A stretch of DNA of 64,000 nucleotides from Pseudoduganella umbonata (GTDB lineage: Bacteria > Pseudomonadota > Gammaproteobacteria > Burkholderiales > Burkholderiaceae_D), in NCBI RefSeq assembly GCF_014192225.1, contig NZ_JACHXS010000002.1, positions 62,001 through 126,000 on the forward strand, given 5' to 3'. This document shows, piece after piece, positions 50,643-60,882 of this stretch. The notes beneath the pieces are model-generated. The model did no database searches. It was not told the origin of the DNA and saw only the letters and a program-made list of their open reading frames with translations. The translations under genes and the position numbers were made by a program. Numbering within the stretch: the first letter of the stretch is position 1; each line of letters begins with the position of its first letter.

Positions 50643-50693
50643 ATGGAAGCGAGCCACACCATCATCGAAACAGGGAGACCGTCGTGGAAGTGA
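50643..50693 (+). other. Duplicated start region / 16-codon leader ORF before pntAb
   Basis: ATGGAAGCGAGCCACACCAT at 50643 nearly repeats the true start GTGGAAGTGAGCCACACCAT at 50684 (41 bases apart). Read from 50643 it encodes 16 residues and stops at 50691-50693 inside pntAb, out of its frame. GGGGGAGC (50633) serves the first copy and GGGAGACC the second. Confidence 0.6.
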
Positions 50694-50989
50694 GCCACAC
50701 CATCATCAACCTGATCATCTTCGTGCTCGCCATCTACGTGGGCTACCACGTCGTCTGGAACGTGACGCCGGCGCTGCATACCCCGCTGATGGCGGTCACC
50801 AACGCGATCTCCGCCATCGTCATCGTCGGCGCCATGCTGGCCGCCGGCCTTACCGAAGGCCTGATCGGCCAGGTCGCCGGCACCGTCGCCGTGGCGCTGG
50901 CGGCCGTCAACGTATTCGGCGGCTTCCTCGTCACGCGCCGCATGCTGGAGATGTTCCGCAAGAAGGACAAGAAAGAGGGAGGCAAATGA
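50684..50989 (+). CDS. pntAb: NAD(P) transhydrogenase, alpha-2 subunit (membrane)
   Basis: 101 residues with three membrane helices ([54 protein letters not shown]), the first part of the proton-translocating dII domain. Conserved [23 protein letters not shown] is the family signature. GTG start at 50684 with GGGAGACC upstream. The stop overlaps the pntB start by four bases (ATGA), so translation of the two is coupled. Confidence 0.95.
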   Translation: MEVSHTIINLIIFVLAIYVGYHVVWNVTPALHTPLMAVTNAISAIVIVGAMLAAGLTEGLIGQVAGTVAVALAAVNVFGGFLVTRRMLEMFRKKDKKEGGK

Positions 50990-52464
50990 TGGCGTTCATC
51001 TCGATGAACCTGGTGACGATGCTGTACCTCGTTGCCTCCGTTTGCTTCATCCAGGCGCTCAAGGGCCTGTCGTCGCCGGCTACCGCGCGGCGCGGCAATG
51101 CGTTCGGCATGGCCGGCATGGCGATCGCCGCGCTGACGACGATCGCGCTGATCGCGAAATTGCAGGCCGACAGCACGGCAAGTGGCAACGGTGGGGGCGG
51201 CATGGGCTTCGGGCTGGTTGCGCTGGGCGTGATCGTCGGCGGCGCTGTCGGCGCGTACCTGGCGAAAACCGTCGAGATGACGAAGATGCCGGAACTGGTG
51301 GCGGCGATGCACTCGCTGATCGGCCTGGCCGCCGTGTGCATCGCCGTGGCCGCCGTGTCCGAGCCGCAGGCATTCAATATCGCCGCGCCGGGCGAAGCGC
51401 TGCCGCTGGGGAACCGCATCGAGCTGTTCATCGGTACCTTCGTCGGCGCGATCACGTTTTCCGGTTCCGTCATCGCGTTCGGCAAGCTGGCCGGCAAGTA
51501 CAAGTTCCGGCTGTTCCAGGGCGCGCCGGTGGTATTCGCCGGCCAGCACGTGCTGAACCTGGTGCTGGCGCTGGTGATGGTCGGGCTGGGGCTGGCGTTC
51601 GTGTTTGCCGGCGGCGTCGAACCGGCGTGGACGCCATTCATGATAATGACGGCGATCGCCTTCGTGCTGGGCGTATTGATCATCATCCCGATCGGCGGGG
51701 CGGACATGCCGGTCGTGGTCTCCATGCTGAACAGCTACTCGGGCTGGGCGGCGGCCGGCATCGGCTTCTCGCTGAACAACGCGATGCTGATCATCGCCGG
51801 TTCGCTGGTGGGCTCGTCGGGCGCGATCCTGTCGTACATCATGTGCAAGGCGATGAACCGCTCGTTCTTCAACGTGATCCTCGGCGGCTTCGGTGGCGAT
51901 GCCGCTGCGGCGGCGACGGGCGGCGCCGGCCAGGCCGCGCGGCCGGTGAAATCCGGCTCGGCCGACGATGCGTCGTTCCTGATGAGCAATGCGGAAACGG
52001 TGATCATCGTGCCCGGCTACGGCCTCGCCGTGGCACGCGCCCAGCATGCGCTGAAGGAACTGGTGGAAAAGCTCACGGAGCACGGCGTCACTGTCAAATA
52101 CGCGATCCACCCGGTGGCGGGCCGCATGCCGGGCCACATGAACGTGCTGCTGGCCGAAGCCGAGGTGCCGTACGACCAGGTGTTCGAGATGGAAGACATC
52201 AACGGCGAATTCGCCCAGGCCGACGTGGCGCTGATCCTGGGCGCCAACGACGTCGTCAACCCCGCCGCCAAGGATCCGAAATCGCCGATCGCCGGCATGC
52301 CGATCCTGGAAGCCTTCAAGGCCAAGACCGTGATCGTCAACAAGCGCTCGATGGCCTCCGGCTACGCCGGCCTGGATAACGAGCTGTTCTACATGGACAA
52401 GACGATGATGGTGTTCGGCGACGCCAAGAAGATCATCGAGGAAATGGTCAAGGCGGTCGAGTAA
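50986..52464 (+). CDS. pntB: NAD(P) transhydrogenase, beta subunit
   Basis: 492 residues: eight or nine membrane helices (dII, to about residue 290) with conserved [25 protein letters not shown] (about 244-268), then the NADP(H)-binding dIII with [21 protein letters not shown] and [24 protein letters not shown]. Together with PntAa and PntAb it forms the proton-pumping transhydrogenase. AGGGAGG upstream of the overlapping ATG. The run ends at a hairpin terminator (52493-52529). The complex supplies NADPH, for example for the two GST/glutathione and reductase systems. Confidence 0.96.
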   Translation: MMAFISMNLVTMLYLVASVCFIQALKGLSSPATARRGNAFGMAGMAIAALTTIALIAKLQADSTASGNGGGGMGFGLVALGVIVGGAVGAYLAKTVEMTKMPELVAAMHSLIGLAAVCIAVAAVSEPQAFNIAAPGEALPLGNRIELFIGTFVGAITFSGSVIAFGKLAGKYKFRLFQGAPVVFAGQHVLNLVLALVMVGLGLAFVFAGGVEPAWTPFMIMTAIAFVLGVLIIIPIGGADMPVVVSMLNSYSGWAAAGIGFSLNNAMLIIAGSLVGSSGAILSYIMCKAMNRSFFNVILGGFGGDAAAAATGGAGQAARPVKSGSADDASFLMSNAETVIIVPGYGLAVARAQHALKELVEKLTEHGVTVKYAIHPVAGRMPGHMNVLLAEAEVPYDQVFEMEDINGEFAQADVALILGANDVVNPAAKDPKSPIAGMPILEAFKAKTVIVNKRSMASGYAGLDNELFYMDKTMMVFGDAKKIIEEMVKAVE

Positions 52465-52492
52465 CCGGACCATTTCCCGTAACGGGCAGGCG

Positions 52493-52529
52493 GGCGCTGT
52501 CGCAGATGCGGACGGCGCCATTTTTTTTT
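52493..52529 (+). terminator. Terminator of the pnt operon
   Basis: GGCGCTGTC ... GACGGCGCC (one mismatch) followed by nine T. Confidence 0.7.
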
Positions 52530-52582
52530 GTGGTGCCGCCATGAATTCCTGTATGATTTCGTCAAATTGGTAACGTTTCCAT
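52528..52582 (+). promoter_or_regulatory. GH30 promoter with LacI-type operator 1
   Basis: TTGTGG-N18-TATGAT (-10 at 52552-52557); the operator TTGGTAACGTTTCCAT (52567-52582) lies over the start site. It matches operator 2 (58031-58046) at 15 of 16 bases. Confidence 0.7.
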
Positions 52583-52614
52583 AAGCGAGACGTGGACGAC
52601 ATACGGGAGACGAC

Positions 52615-54039
52615 ATGGCGGGTTCGACTTCGCGGCGCTGGCTGGCGGCGCCGTTGCTGGTACCGTTGCTGGCGCTGTGCGCCGCCAGCGCGCAGGCGCA
52701 GACGGTGCAGGCGTGGATCACCAGCGGCGACCAGTCGCGGCTGATGCAGCGCGGCGCGGATGCGACCTTCGGCAAGGCCACGGACGAGCCGGTCGTCATC
52801 GACGTCGATCCCGCACGCCGCTTCCAGCAGGTGACCGGCTTCGGCGCTTCGATCACCGATGCATCCGCCTACCTGATCCAGCAGAAAATGACCGCGCCAC
52901 AGCGCCAGGCGCTGCTCGACGAGCTGTTCGGCGCACCGCCCGCCGGCCTGGGGCTGTCGTTGACGCGCCTGACGATCGGCGCCTCCGATTTCTCACGCAC
53001 GCATTACAGTTTCAACGACATGCCGCCTGGCGAAACCGACCCGGCGCTGAAGCACTTTTCGATCGATCCGAACCGCGCCGACGTGCTGCCGGTGACGAAA
53101 GCCGCGCTGGCGATCAATCCGCAACTGAAGGTGATGGCATCGCCCTGGAGCGCGCCCGGCTGGATGAAGAGCACGGACAGCCTGATCCAGGGCACGCTGA
53201 AGCCGGAGGCGTTCGCGCCGTTCGCCGCCTACCTGGCGAAGTACGTCGGCGCCTACCGGGCTGAAGGGGTGCCGGTCTTCGCCCTCACGCTGCAGAACGA
53301 GCCGCACTTCGAGCCGAAGAACTATCCCGGCATGCGCGTCGATCCCCAGCAACGGGCGGTATTCATCGGCGGCCACCTCGGTCCGCTGCTGGCGAAGGAA
53401 CACCCGGACGTGCGCATCCTCGACTGGGATCACAACTGGGACGAACCGGGTTCGCCCGCCGCCGTGCTGCGCGATCCCGTGGCGAACAAGTATGTGGATG
53501 GCGTGGCCTGGCATTGCTACGGCGGCGACGTGCGCGTGCAGGCGGCGCTGCACGACACCTGGCCGGACAAGGAAACCTGGTTCACCGAATGCTCGGGCGG
53601 CGGCTGGGCGCCGGACTGGTCGAACAACCTGCTGTACTTCACGCGCACGCTGGTGATCGGCACCACCCGCGGCTGGGCGAAGGGCGTGCTGCTGTGGAAC
53701 CTGGCGCTGGACGAGAACGGCGGCCCGCACCTGGGCGGCTGCGACAACTGCCGGGGCGTCGTCACGATCGATTCGCGCAGCGGGGAGGTAACGCGCAACG
53801 TCGAATACTATGCGCTGGCCCATGCCAGCCGCTTCGTGCGGCCCGGCGCGCACCGCGTGTGGTCCAGCAGCGGCTATGCGGACCTGGACACGGTGGCCTT
53901 CCGCAATACCGATGGCACGCTGGCGCTGGTGGTCGCCAATTCCGCCGGCGAGGCGCGCCGCTTCGCGGTACGCATCCGCGGCCGCGCGTTTGCCTACGAG
54001 CTGCCCGGCAGCAGCGTGGCGACCTTCGGCTGGAAGTAA
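52615..54039 (+). CDS. GH30 glycoside hydrolase (glucosylceramidase/beta-1,6-glucanase-like), secreted
   Basis: 474 residues: signal peptide (cleavage near AQAQT), (beta/alpha)8 barrel and a C-terminal beta-sandwich (about 395-474). Catalytic acid/base E229 in TLQNEPHF and nucleophile E325 in WFTECSGG; QQVTGFGASITDASAYLI near the N-terminus is the clan A start of GH30. Subfamily reading points to beta-1,6-glucanase or related beta-glucosidase activity; not proven. First gene of the beta-glucan locus; LacI-type operator in its promoter. Probably periplasmic or outer-membrane associated. Confidence 0.92.
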   Translation: MAGSTSRRWLAAPLLVPLLALCAASAQAQTVQAWITSGDQSRLMQRGADATFGKATDEPVVIDVDPARRFQQVTGFGASITDASAYLIQQKMTAPQRQALLDELFGAPPAGLGLSLTRLTIGASDFSRTHYSFNDMPPGETDPALKHFSIDPNRADVLPVTKAALAINPQLKVMASPWSAPGWMKSTDSLIQGTLKPEAFAPFAAYLAKYVGAYRAEGVPVFALTLQNEPHFEPKNYPGMRVDPQQRAVFIGGHLGPLLAKEHPDVRILDWDHNWDEPGSPAAVLRDPVANKYVDGVAWHCYGGDVRVQAALHDTWPDKETWFTECSGGGWAPDWSNNLLYFTRTLVIGTTRGWAKGVLLWNLALDENGGPHLGGCDNCRGVVTIDSRSGEVTRNVEYYALAHASRFVRPGAHRVWSSSGYADLDTVAFRNTDGTLALVVANSAGEARRFAVRIRGRAFAYELPGSSVATFGWK

Positions 54040-54126
54040 ATAATGGAAAAGAGCGATGGCCGGGCACGGTCGAATGCGCGGTCGATACAGTATGCTTGCG
54101 TCATTACAGCACGATAGGACAACGTA

Positions 54127-55170
54127 GTGGCAACCATCAAGGACGTGGCCCGGCTGGCGGGCGTGGGACTCGGCACCGCATCGCGCGTGGTCAGCGGCAA
54201 GGGCGCCGTATCGCCGGCCACGCAGGCCAAGGTGCGCGCGGCGATCGAGGCACTGGACTTCCGGCCGTCGCATGCGGCGCGGGCGCTGCTGTCCGGCTAT
54301 TCGAAGATGATCGGCGTGTACATCCCCATCCTGAAGGGCACGTTCTACACGCCGATCCTGCAGATGATCGACACCGAGCTGCGCGCCAACGGCCTGCACA
54401 TGGTGGTGGCATTCGGCGTGGGGCAGGGCGATGCGCTGCGCCAGGCGGTCGAAGGGATCGAATTCCTGCTGGAGCGCGGTTGCGACGGCATCATCTCGAT
54501 GAGCAATATCCTGGGCGACGAGGACATCGCCGCACTGGGTGCGCGCGGCGCCAACATCGTCGTCGTCAACAACGCCACCAGCGGGCTGGGCGAGCAGGCA
54601 TTCCAGGTCGACCATCGCAAGGGCGGCGCGCTGGCCGCCGAAGCGCTGCTGGCACAGGGACACCGCCGGATCGCCGTGATCGCCGGCCCGGCCGACGCGC
54701 CGGACAACGTGGAACGGATCGACGGCTTCCTCAAGGCGCTCAGGAAGGACGGCATCGATACCGGCGCGCTGTGGATCGCGGATAGCGACTTTTCGCCGGA
54801 AGGCGGCTTTGCCTGTGCGAAGGAACTGCTGGCATCGGGTTACGCATTCACCGCGCTGTTCTGCGCCAACGACGAGATGGCCGTCGGCGCGCTGTCGCAC
54901 TTCCAGGAAGCGGGCATCGCCGTGCCGCGCGACGTGTCGGTGCTCGGCTACGACGATACGCCCAGCGCGGAGTTCTCGGCACCGCGGCTCACTTCCGTGC
55001 ACATTCCGTGGCGCGACGTGGTCAAGGCCGGCCTGAATGCGCTGCTGAACCGCTGCTACGACGGCGACCGCCCGGTGGCACGCCGTTATCCACTCGGTGT
55101 CACGCACCGCGCATCGCTGGGCCCGGCGCCAGTGGCCAAGGCGCCCAGGCGCGGCAAGAAAGACATGTAA
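54127..55170 (+). CDS. LacI-family transcriptional regulator
   Basis: 347 residues: DNA-binding headpiece TIKDVARLAGVGLGTASRVVSGKGAVSPATQAKV (1-40), hinge helix RPSHAARALLSG, and a periplasmic-binding-protein-like sugar domain (about 60-330). The HTH differs slightly from the usual VSxxTVSR (VGLGTASRV). It sits between GH30 and GH5 on the same strand and almost certainly represses this locus through the TTGGTAACGTTTCC operators, relieved by a glucan-derived sugar. GTG start at 54127; AGGACAACGTA upstream. Confidence 0.92.
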   Translation: MATIKDVARLAGVGLGTASRVVSGKGAVSPATQAKVRAAIEALDFRPSHAARALLSGYSKMIGVYIPILKGTFYTPILQMIDTELRANGLHMVVAFGVGQGDALRQAVEGIEFLLERGCDGIISMSNILGDEDIAALGARGANIVVVNNATSGLGEQAFQVDHRKGGALAAEALLAQGHRRIAVIAGPADAPDNVERIDGFLKALRKDGIDTGALWIADSDFSPEGGFACAKELLASGYAFTALFCANDEMAVGALSHFQEAGIAVPRDVSVLGYDDTPSAEFSAPRLTSVHIPWRDVVKAGLNALLNRCYDGDRPVARRYPLGVTHRASLGPAPVAKAPRRGKKDM

Positions 55171-55208
55171 GGCCGGACATCCAGCGTATCCGGCAGGCAG
55201 GGCAGGGC

Positions 55209-55236
55209 GGCGCGCCCGGGTGGCGCGCCATTTTTT
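55209..55236 (+). terminator. Terminator of the lacI-type gene
   Basis: GGCGCGCC-CGGGT-GGCGCGCC followed by ATTTTTT. Confidence 0.85.
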
Positions 55237-55244
55237 CGTGGCAC

Positions 55245-55262
55245 GATGGAAAGCTTTCCATC
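55245..55262. promoter_or_regulatory. Perfect 18-bp palindrome before the GH5 gene
   Basis: GATGGAAAGCTTTCCATC, 25 bases before the GH5 ATG. LacI-like operator shape (GGAAA/TTTCC) but central GC/CG step differs from operators 1 and 2. Confidence 0.6.
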
Positions 55263-55287
55263 ATTGGCGAAGGTTGAGGAGGAGACG

Positions 55288-56590
<1,303 letters not shown>

Positions 56591-56601
<11 letters not shown>

Positions 56602-57982
56602 CATACCCGATACCGCGCTGGCGCGCGGCGACTTCCCCGCCAACTTCACCTGGGGCACTTCCACGTCGTCGTACCAGATCGAGGGCGCCCGCCATGAGGA
56701 CGGCCGCGTCGATTCGATCTGGGACACGTTCAGCGCCCAGCCGGGCCGCATCCGCGACGGTTCCAGCGGCGCGATCGCCTGCGATCACTACCACCGCTGG
56801 CCGGAGGACCTCGACATCGCGCGCGGCCTCGGCACGAATGCCTACCGCTTCTCGATCGCCTGGCCGCGCATCTTCGGCGCCGGCGGCGTGCCCAACGCGA
56901 AAGGACTCGATTTCTACGATCGCCTGGTCGACGGCATGCTGGAACGCGGCCTGCAGCCGTGGCCCACGCTGTACCACTGGGACCTGCCGCAGGTATTGCA
57001 GGACCTCGGCGGCTGGATGGCGCGCGACATCGTCCACCGTTTCGTGGACTACGCCGACGTCGTCACGCGCCGGCTGGGCGACCGGGTACCGCAATGGATC
57101 ACGCACAACGAGCCATGGTGCACCGCGATGCACGGCCACATGGACGGCATGCACGCGCCAGGCATCCGCGACGTGGCTTCCGCGCTGCAGGCCAGCCACC
57201 ACGTGCTGCTGTCGCATGGCCTCGCGGTGCCGGTGATCCGCGCCAACGTACCCGGCGCCCGCGTTGGCGCCGCGCTCAGCCTGCATCCGATTCGCCCGGC
57301 ATCGGAAAGCCCCGACGACATCGCCGCCGCGCAACGCCACGACGGCCTGCGCAACCGCTGGTTCCTCGACCCGCTGTTCGGCAAGGGCTACCCGGCCGAC
57401 GTACTGGCATACATACGCGAGTCGATGCGCGATGCGGCGCCGCGCATCGAAGCCGGCGACCTGGACGCGATCGCCGTACCGACCGATTTCACGGGCCTGA
57501 ACTATTACTTCCCCGAAGTGATCGCGGCCGCGCCGGGCGAAGGGCCCCTGCATGCGCGCGTGGTCCATCGCGAAGGCGTGGAACGCACGGCGTTCGGCTG
57601 GGAAGTGGCGCCCGGCGGGATGGCGCAGCTGCTGAAGCGCATCCATGCGGAGTATGGGCCGAAGGCGATCTACGTGACGGAAAACGGTTCGTGCTACGAC
57701 GACGTGGTGCAGGAAGGGCAGGTGCACGACGACCGGCGCACGTCGTACCTGGCGCGGCATCTCGCCGCGCTGAAGGACACCATCGGCGAGAGCGTGCCGG
57801 TGGCCGGCTACTTCGCATGGAGCCTGCTGGACAACTTCGAATGGGCGGAAGGCTACACGCGCCGTTTCGGTCTCACGTACGTCGATTTCGCCACCCAGCA
57901 GCGCATCCTGAAGGACAGCGGCAAGTGGTATCGGGCCTTCCTGGACGGCGCCCCTGCCGTGTCGAAATTTCCACAATCCTGA
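56591..57982 (+). CDS. GH1 beta-glucosidase
   Basis: 463 residues, no signal peptide, so cytoplasmic. Catalytic acid/base E174 in THNEPW and nucleophile E364 in YVTENGS; N-terminal FPANFTWGTSTSSYQIEGA and C-terminal SLLDNFEWAEGYTRRFGL are GH1 signatures. Splits imported di- or oligosaccharides to glucose; broad beta-glucoside range. ATG at 56591 is inside the GH5 end. Positioned between the secreted hydrolase and the outer-membrane receptor, it completes the breakdown inside the cell. Confidence 0.95.
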
Positions 57983-57989
57983 TGTTCCG

Positions 57990-58046
57990 TTGACAAAAAA
58001 ATCGGCCGGCCGCGATAATTGCGGCACAAATTGGTAACGTTTCCAA
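57990..58046 (+). promoter_or_regulatory. Receptor promoter with LacI-type operator 2
   Basis: TTGACA (57990-57995), 18 bases, GATAAT (58014-58019), then TTGGTAACGTTTCCAA (58031-58046) just downstream. The operator is a near-perfect palindrome and its position would block transcription. Confidence 0.8.
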
Positions 58047-58125
58047 TCGTGGCTGGAGAAACGGTATAAACCAATCCGAAGGACCGGAAAACCCGGCCTG
58101 CCGACAACACAATGGAGACGAAGAG

Positions 58126-60846
58126 ATGACATACATCCCGCAACGGCAGGCGTTCTGCCTGACCCCGATCGCGGCCTGCACGGCGCTGCTGTTCGCTGGC
58201 GGCGCCTCGGCCCAGCAAGCCGATACCACTGAAGCGCCAGCCGCCGAGGGGACGGTGCAGTCGGTGGTCGTGACCGGCATGCGCCGCAGCATCGAGAACT
58301 CGATCGCGATCAAGCGCGATGCCGATTCGATCGTCGAGGCGGTCACCGCGGAAGATATCGGCAAGCTGCCCGACATGTCGATCGCGGAATCGATCGCCCG
58401 CCTGGCCGGCCTGACGGCGCAGCGCGTCGAAGGCCGCGCCCAGGTCATCTCCATCCGCGGCCTGGCGCCGGACTTCTCCGGCACGCTGCTGAACGGCCGC
58501 GAGCAGGTTTCCACCAGCAACAACCGCGGCGCCGAATACGACCAGTATCCGTCGGAACTGATCAACGGCGTTACCGTGTACAAGACGCCGGACGTGTCGC
58601 TGATGGGGCAGGGCCTGTCCGGCACGGTGGACCTGCAGACGGTGCGCCCGCTGGACATGCCGGGACGCACCATCGCCATCAACGTGCGCGGCGAGAAGAA
58701 CTCGAACGGCAAGCTCAATGAAGGCGTCTCCGACCGCGGCGGGCGCGTGTCGGTCTCGTATGTCGACCAGTTCCTGGGCAATACGGTGGGCGTGGCCGTC
58801 GGCTTCGCGCACCTCGATGCGCCGGGCCAGCAGAAGGAATACAAGTCGTGGTGGTGGGGTGCCGAGAACAACCTGGGGCCGGACAACCAGGACGTGATCG
58901 CGCTGAAGGGCGCCGAAGTCACCGCCACGTCGCGCGAGATGGTGCGCGACGGGCTGATGGCCGTGCTGGAGTACCGGCCGGACCGGAATTTCCGCTCCGC
59001 GCTGGACCTGTACTACTCGCAGTTCGACCAGAAGACCACGATGCGCGGCGCCATGTGGAACTCGCACCAGTGGAGCAATATCGCCTACCGCGATCCCGTT
59101 ATCGACACGATCGGCGGCACGCGGCTGCTGACCGGCGGCACGCTGGTGAACCTGGAACCGATCCTGCGCAACGACTACAACGAGCGCAAGGACAAGCTGG
59201 CCGCCTTCGGCTGGAACAACCGGTACAAGCTGGACAAGTGGTCGTTCGAGGGCGACCTGTCGTACTCGCATGCGAAGCGCCGCGAGCAGGTACTGGAGAC
59301 CTACGCCGGCCTCGGTCCGGCCAACTCGGGCATCACCGACAACAATTTCGGGTTCAGCATCCCGGTCGGCGCCGGACTGCCCGTGTTCACGCCCTCGGTC
59401 GATTTCACGGATGCGAGCCGGATGCGGCTGGCCGACGTGGGCGGCTGGGGCAAGGATGCCGACTTGCACCAGCCGCGCGTGGAGGACAAGCTGGGTGCGC
59501 TGAAGCTGGGCGCCAAGCGCGACCTGGAAGGCCTGCTGCGCTATGTCGAGGGCGGCCTGTACTTCAGCAAGCGCGAGAAGGAGCACGGCGACACCAACCA
59601 TTACTACTTCCTCAAGAACGGCCGCGCACCGGCCCTGGTGTCGGGCGACCTGCTGCGGCCTTCCACGTCGCTGGCGTTCGGCGGCATTCCGGCCGTGATC
59701 AGCTACGACGTGATGGGCGTGCTGGACAAGTACTACGACCGGCAGCCGGCGCGGCCGGACGACCAGGCCTTGCAGGACTGGGGCGTGACGGAAAAAACCT
59801 CGACCGGCTTCGCCAGGGTGGGCATCGACACCGACCTGGGCGCGGTGCCGCTGCGCGGCAACCTGGGCGTGCAGGCCGTGCACGTGAACCAGGAATCGCG
59901 CGGCGTCGCGGTGGTGGGCGGACAGCTCAAGGCAATCCATGGCGGCACCAGCTACACCGACTACCTGCCCAGCATGAACCTGATCTTCGACCTGGGCCGC
60001 TGGAGCGATGCGTGGACCGTGCGCTTCGGCGCCGCGAAGACGCTGGCCCGGCCGCAGATGTCGGACATGCGCGCCGGCGTCGCGGGCGGCGTCAGCCAGA
60101 CCACGTTCGAATGGAGCGGCAGCGGCGGCAATCCGCAGCTGGAGCCATGGCGTGCCAATTCCTACGACCTGTCGATGGAAAAGTATTTCGGCAAGCGCAG
60201 CTACATCGCCGGCGCATACTTCTACAAGAAGCTCAAGACCTACATCTACAACCAGCAGACGGCGCACGATTTCACGGGCTTCCCGAATCCCTCGACGGTG
60301 GAGCCGATCACGAACATCGGCACGCTGAACCGCCCGGCCAACGGCGCCGGCGGCATGGTGCGAGGCGTGGAGCTCTCCGGTTCGCTGGAAGGCGGCATGT
60401 TCTGGGACCCGCTCGACGGCATCGGCCTGATCGCCAGCGTATCGGGCACCGAGAGCTCGATCCACCCGAACGGCCCGGGCACCAGGGAAAAGCTGCCCGG
60501 CCTGTCCGGCGTGGTGCGCAACATCACGCTGTACTACGAAAAAAGCGGCTTCTCGGCGCGCGTGAGCCAGCGCTACCGCTCCGCCTACCGGGGCGAAGTC
60601 ACCGGCCTGTTCGCCCAGCGCTCGTTCAGCGAGATCCTGGCCGAGAAGCAGGTCGACTTCCAGCTCGGCTATGCGATCGAACAGGGCCAGTACAAGGGCC
60701 TGTCGTTCCTGCTGCAGGTGAATAACCTGAACAACGAACCGTACCAGACGCGCCAGGGCGACCCGTTCGCCAGCGGCGCCTATGCGCCGGAGCGCTATAC
60801 CACCTATGGCCGGCAGATGCTGCTCGGCCTGAACTACAAGCTGTGA
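58126..60846 (+). CDS. TonB-dependent receptor, Caulobacter/Xanthomonas sugar type
   Basis: 906 residues: signal peptide (cleavage near ASAQQ), N-terminal segment VQSVVVTGMRRSIENSIAIKRDAD typical of the TIGR01782-type receptors, plug (SIVEAVTAEDIGKLPDMSIAESIARL, ISIRGLAPDFSGTLLNGRE) and a barrel ending in LLGLNYKL. Such receptors carry oligosaccharides in carbohydrate-use loci. With GH30, GH5, GH1, GH3 and a FucP/GluP-like importer around it, the cargo is most likely a beta-glucan oligosaccharide. Strong, LacI-controlled promoter upstream. The 5' untranslated region is about 100 bases. Confidence 0.93.
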   Translation: MTYIPQRQAFCLTPIAACTALLFAGGASAQQADTTEAPAAEGTVQSVVVTGMRRSIENSIAIKRDADSIVEAVTAEDIGKLPDMSIAESIARLAGLTAQRVEGRAQVISIRGLAPDFSGTLLNGREQVSTSNNRGAEYDQYPSELINGVTVYKTPDVSLMGQGLSGTVDLQTVRPLDMPGRTIAINVRGEKNSNGKLNEGVSDRGGRVSVSYVDQFLGNTVGVAVGFAHLDAPGQQKEYKSWWWGAENNLGPDNQDVIALKGAEVTATSREMVRDGLMAVLEYRPDRNFRSALDLYYSQFDQKTTMRGAMWNSHQWSNIAYRDPVIDTIGGTRLLTGGTLVNLEPILRNDYNERKDKLAAFGWNNRYKLDKWSFEGDLSYSHAKRREQVLETYAGLGPANSGITDNNFGFSIPVGAGLPVFTPSVDFTDASRMRLADVGGWGKDADLHQPRVEDKLGALKLGAKRDLEGLLRYVEGGLYFSKREKEHGDTNHYYFLKNGRAPALVSGDLLRPSTSLAFGGIPAVISYDVMGVLDKYYDRQPARPDDQALQDWGVTEKTSTGFARVGIDTDLGAVPLRGNLGVQAVHVNQESRGVAVVGGQLKAIHGGTSYTDYLPSMNLIFDLGRWSDAWTVRFGAAKTLARPQMSDMRAGVAGGVSQTTFEWSGSGGNPQLEPWRANSYDLSMEKYFGKRSYIAGAYFYKKLKTYIYNQQTAHDFTGFPNPSTVEPITNIGTLNRPANGAGGMVRGVELSGSLEGGMFWDPLDGIGLIASVSGTESSIHPNGPGTREKLPGLSGVVRNITLYYEKSGFSARVSQRYRSAYRGEVTGLFAQRSFSEILAEKQVDFQLGYAIEQGQYKGLSFLLQVNNLNNEPYQTRQGDPFASGAYAPERYTTYGRQMLLGLNYKL

Positions 60847-60882
60847 TTTTTGAAGAACGCATTTAGGAAATACGGAGATACG

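Noticed and set aside
57853..60465. 870-codon minus-strand open frame opposite GH1 and the sugar receptor
   Set aside because: An antisense shadow of GC-rich codon use. Its translation is Arg/His/Ala-rich without domains, and the plus-strand genes have clear families. The same applies to other long antisense frames (1285-2463, 12544-14739, 36421-38082, 50743-52602, 60967-62454).
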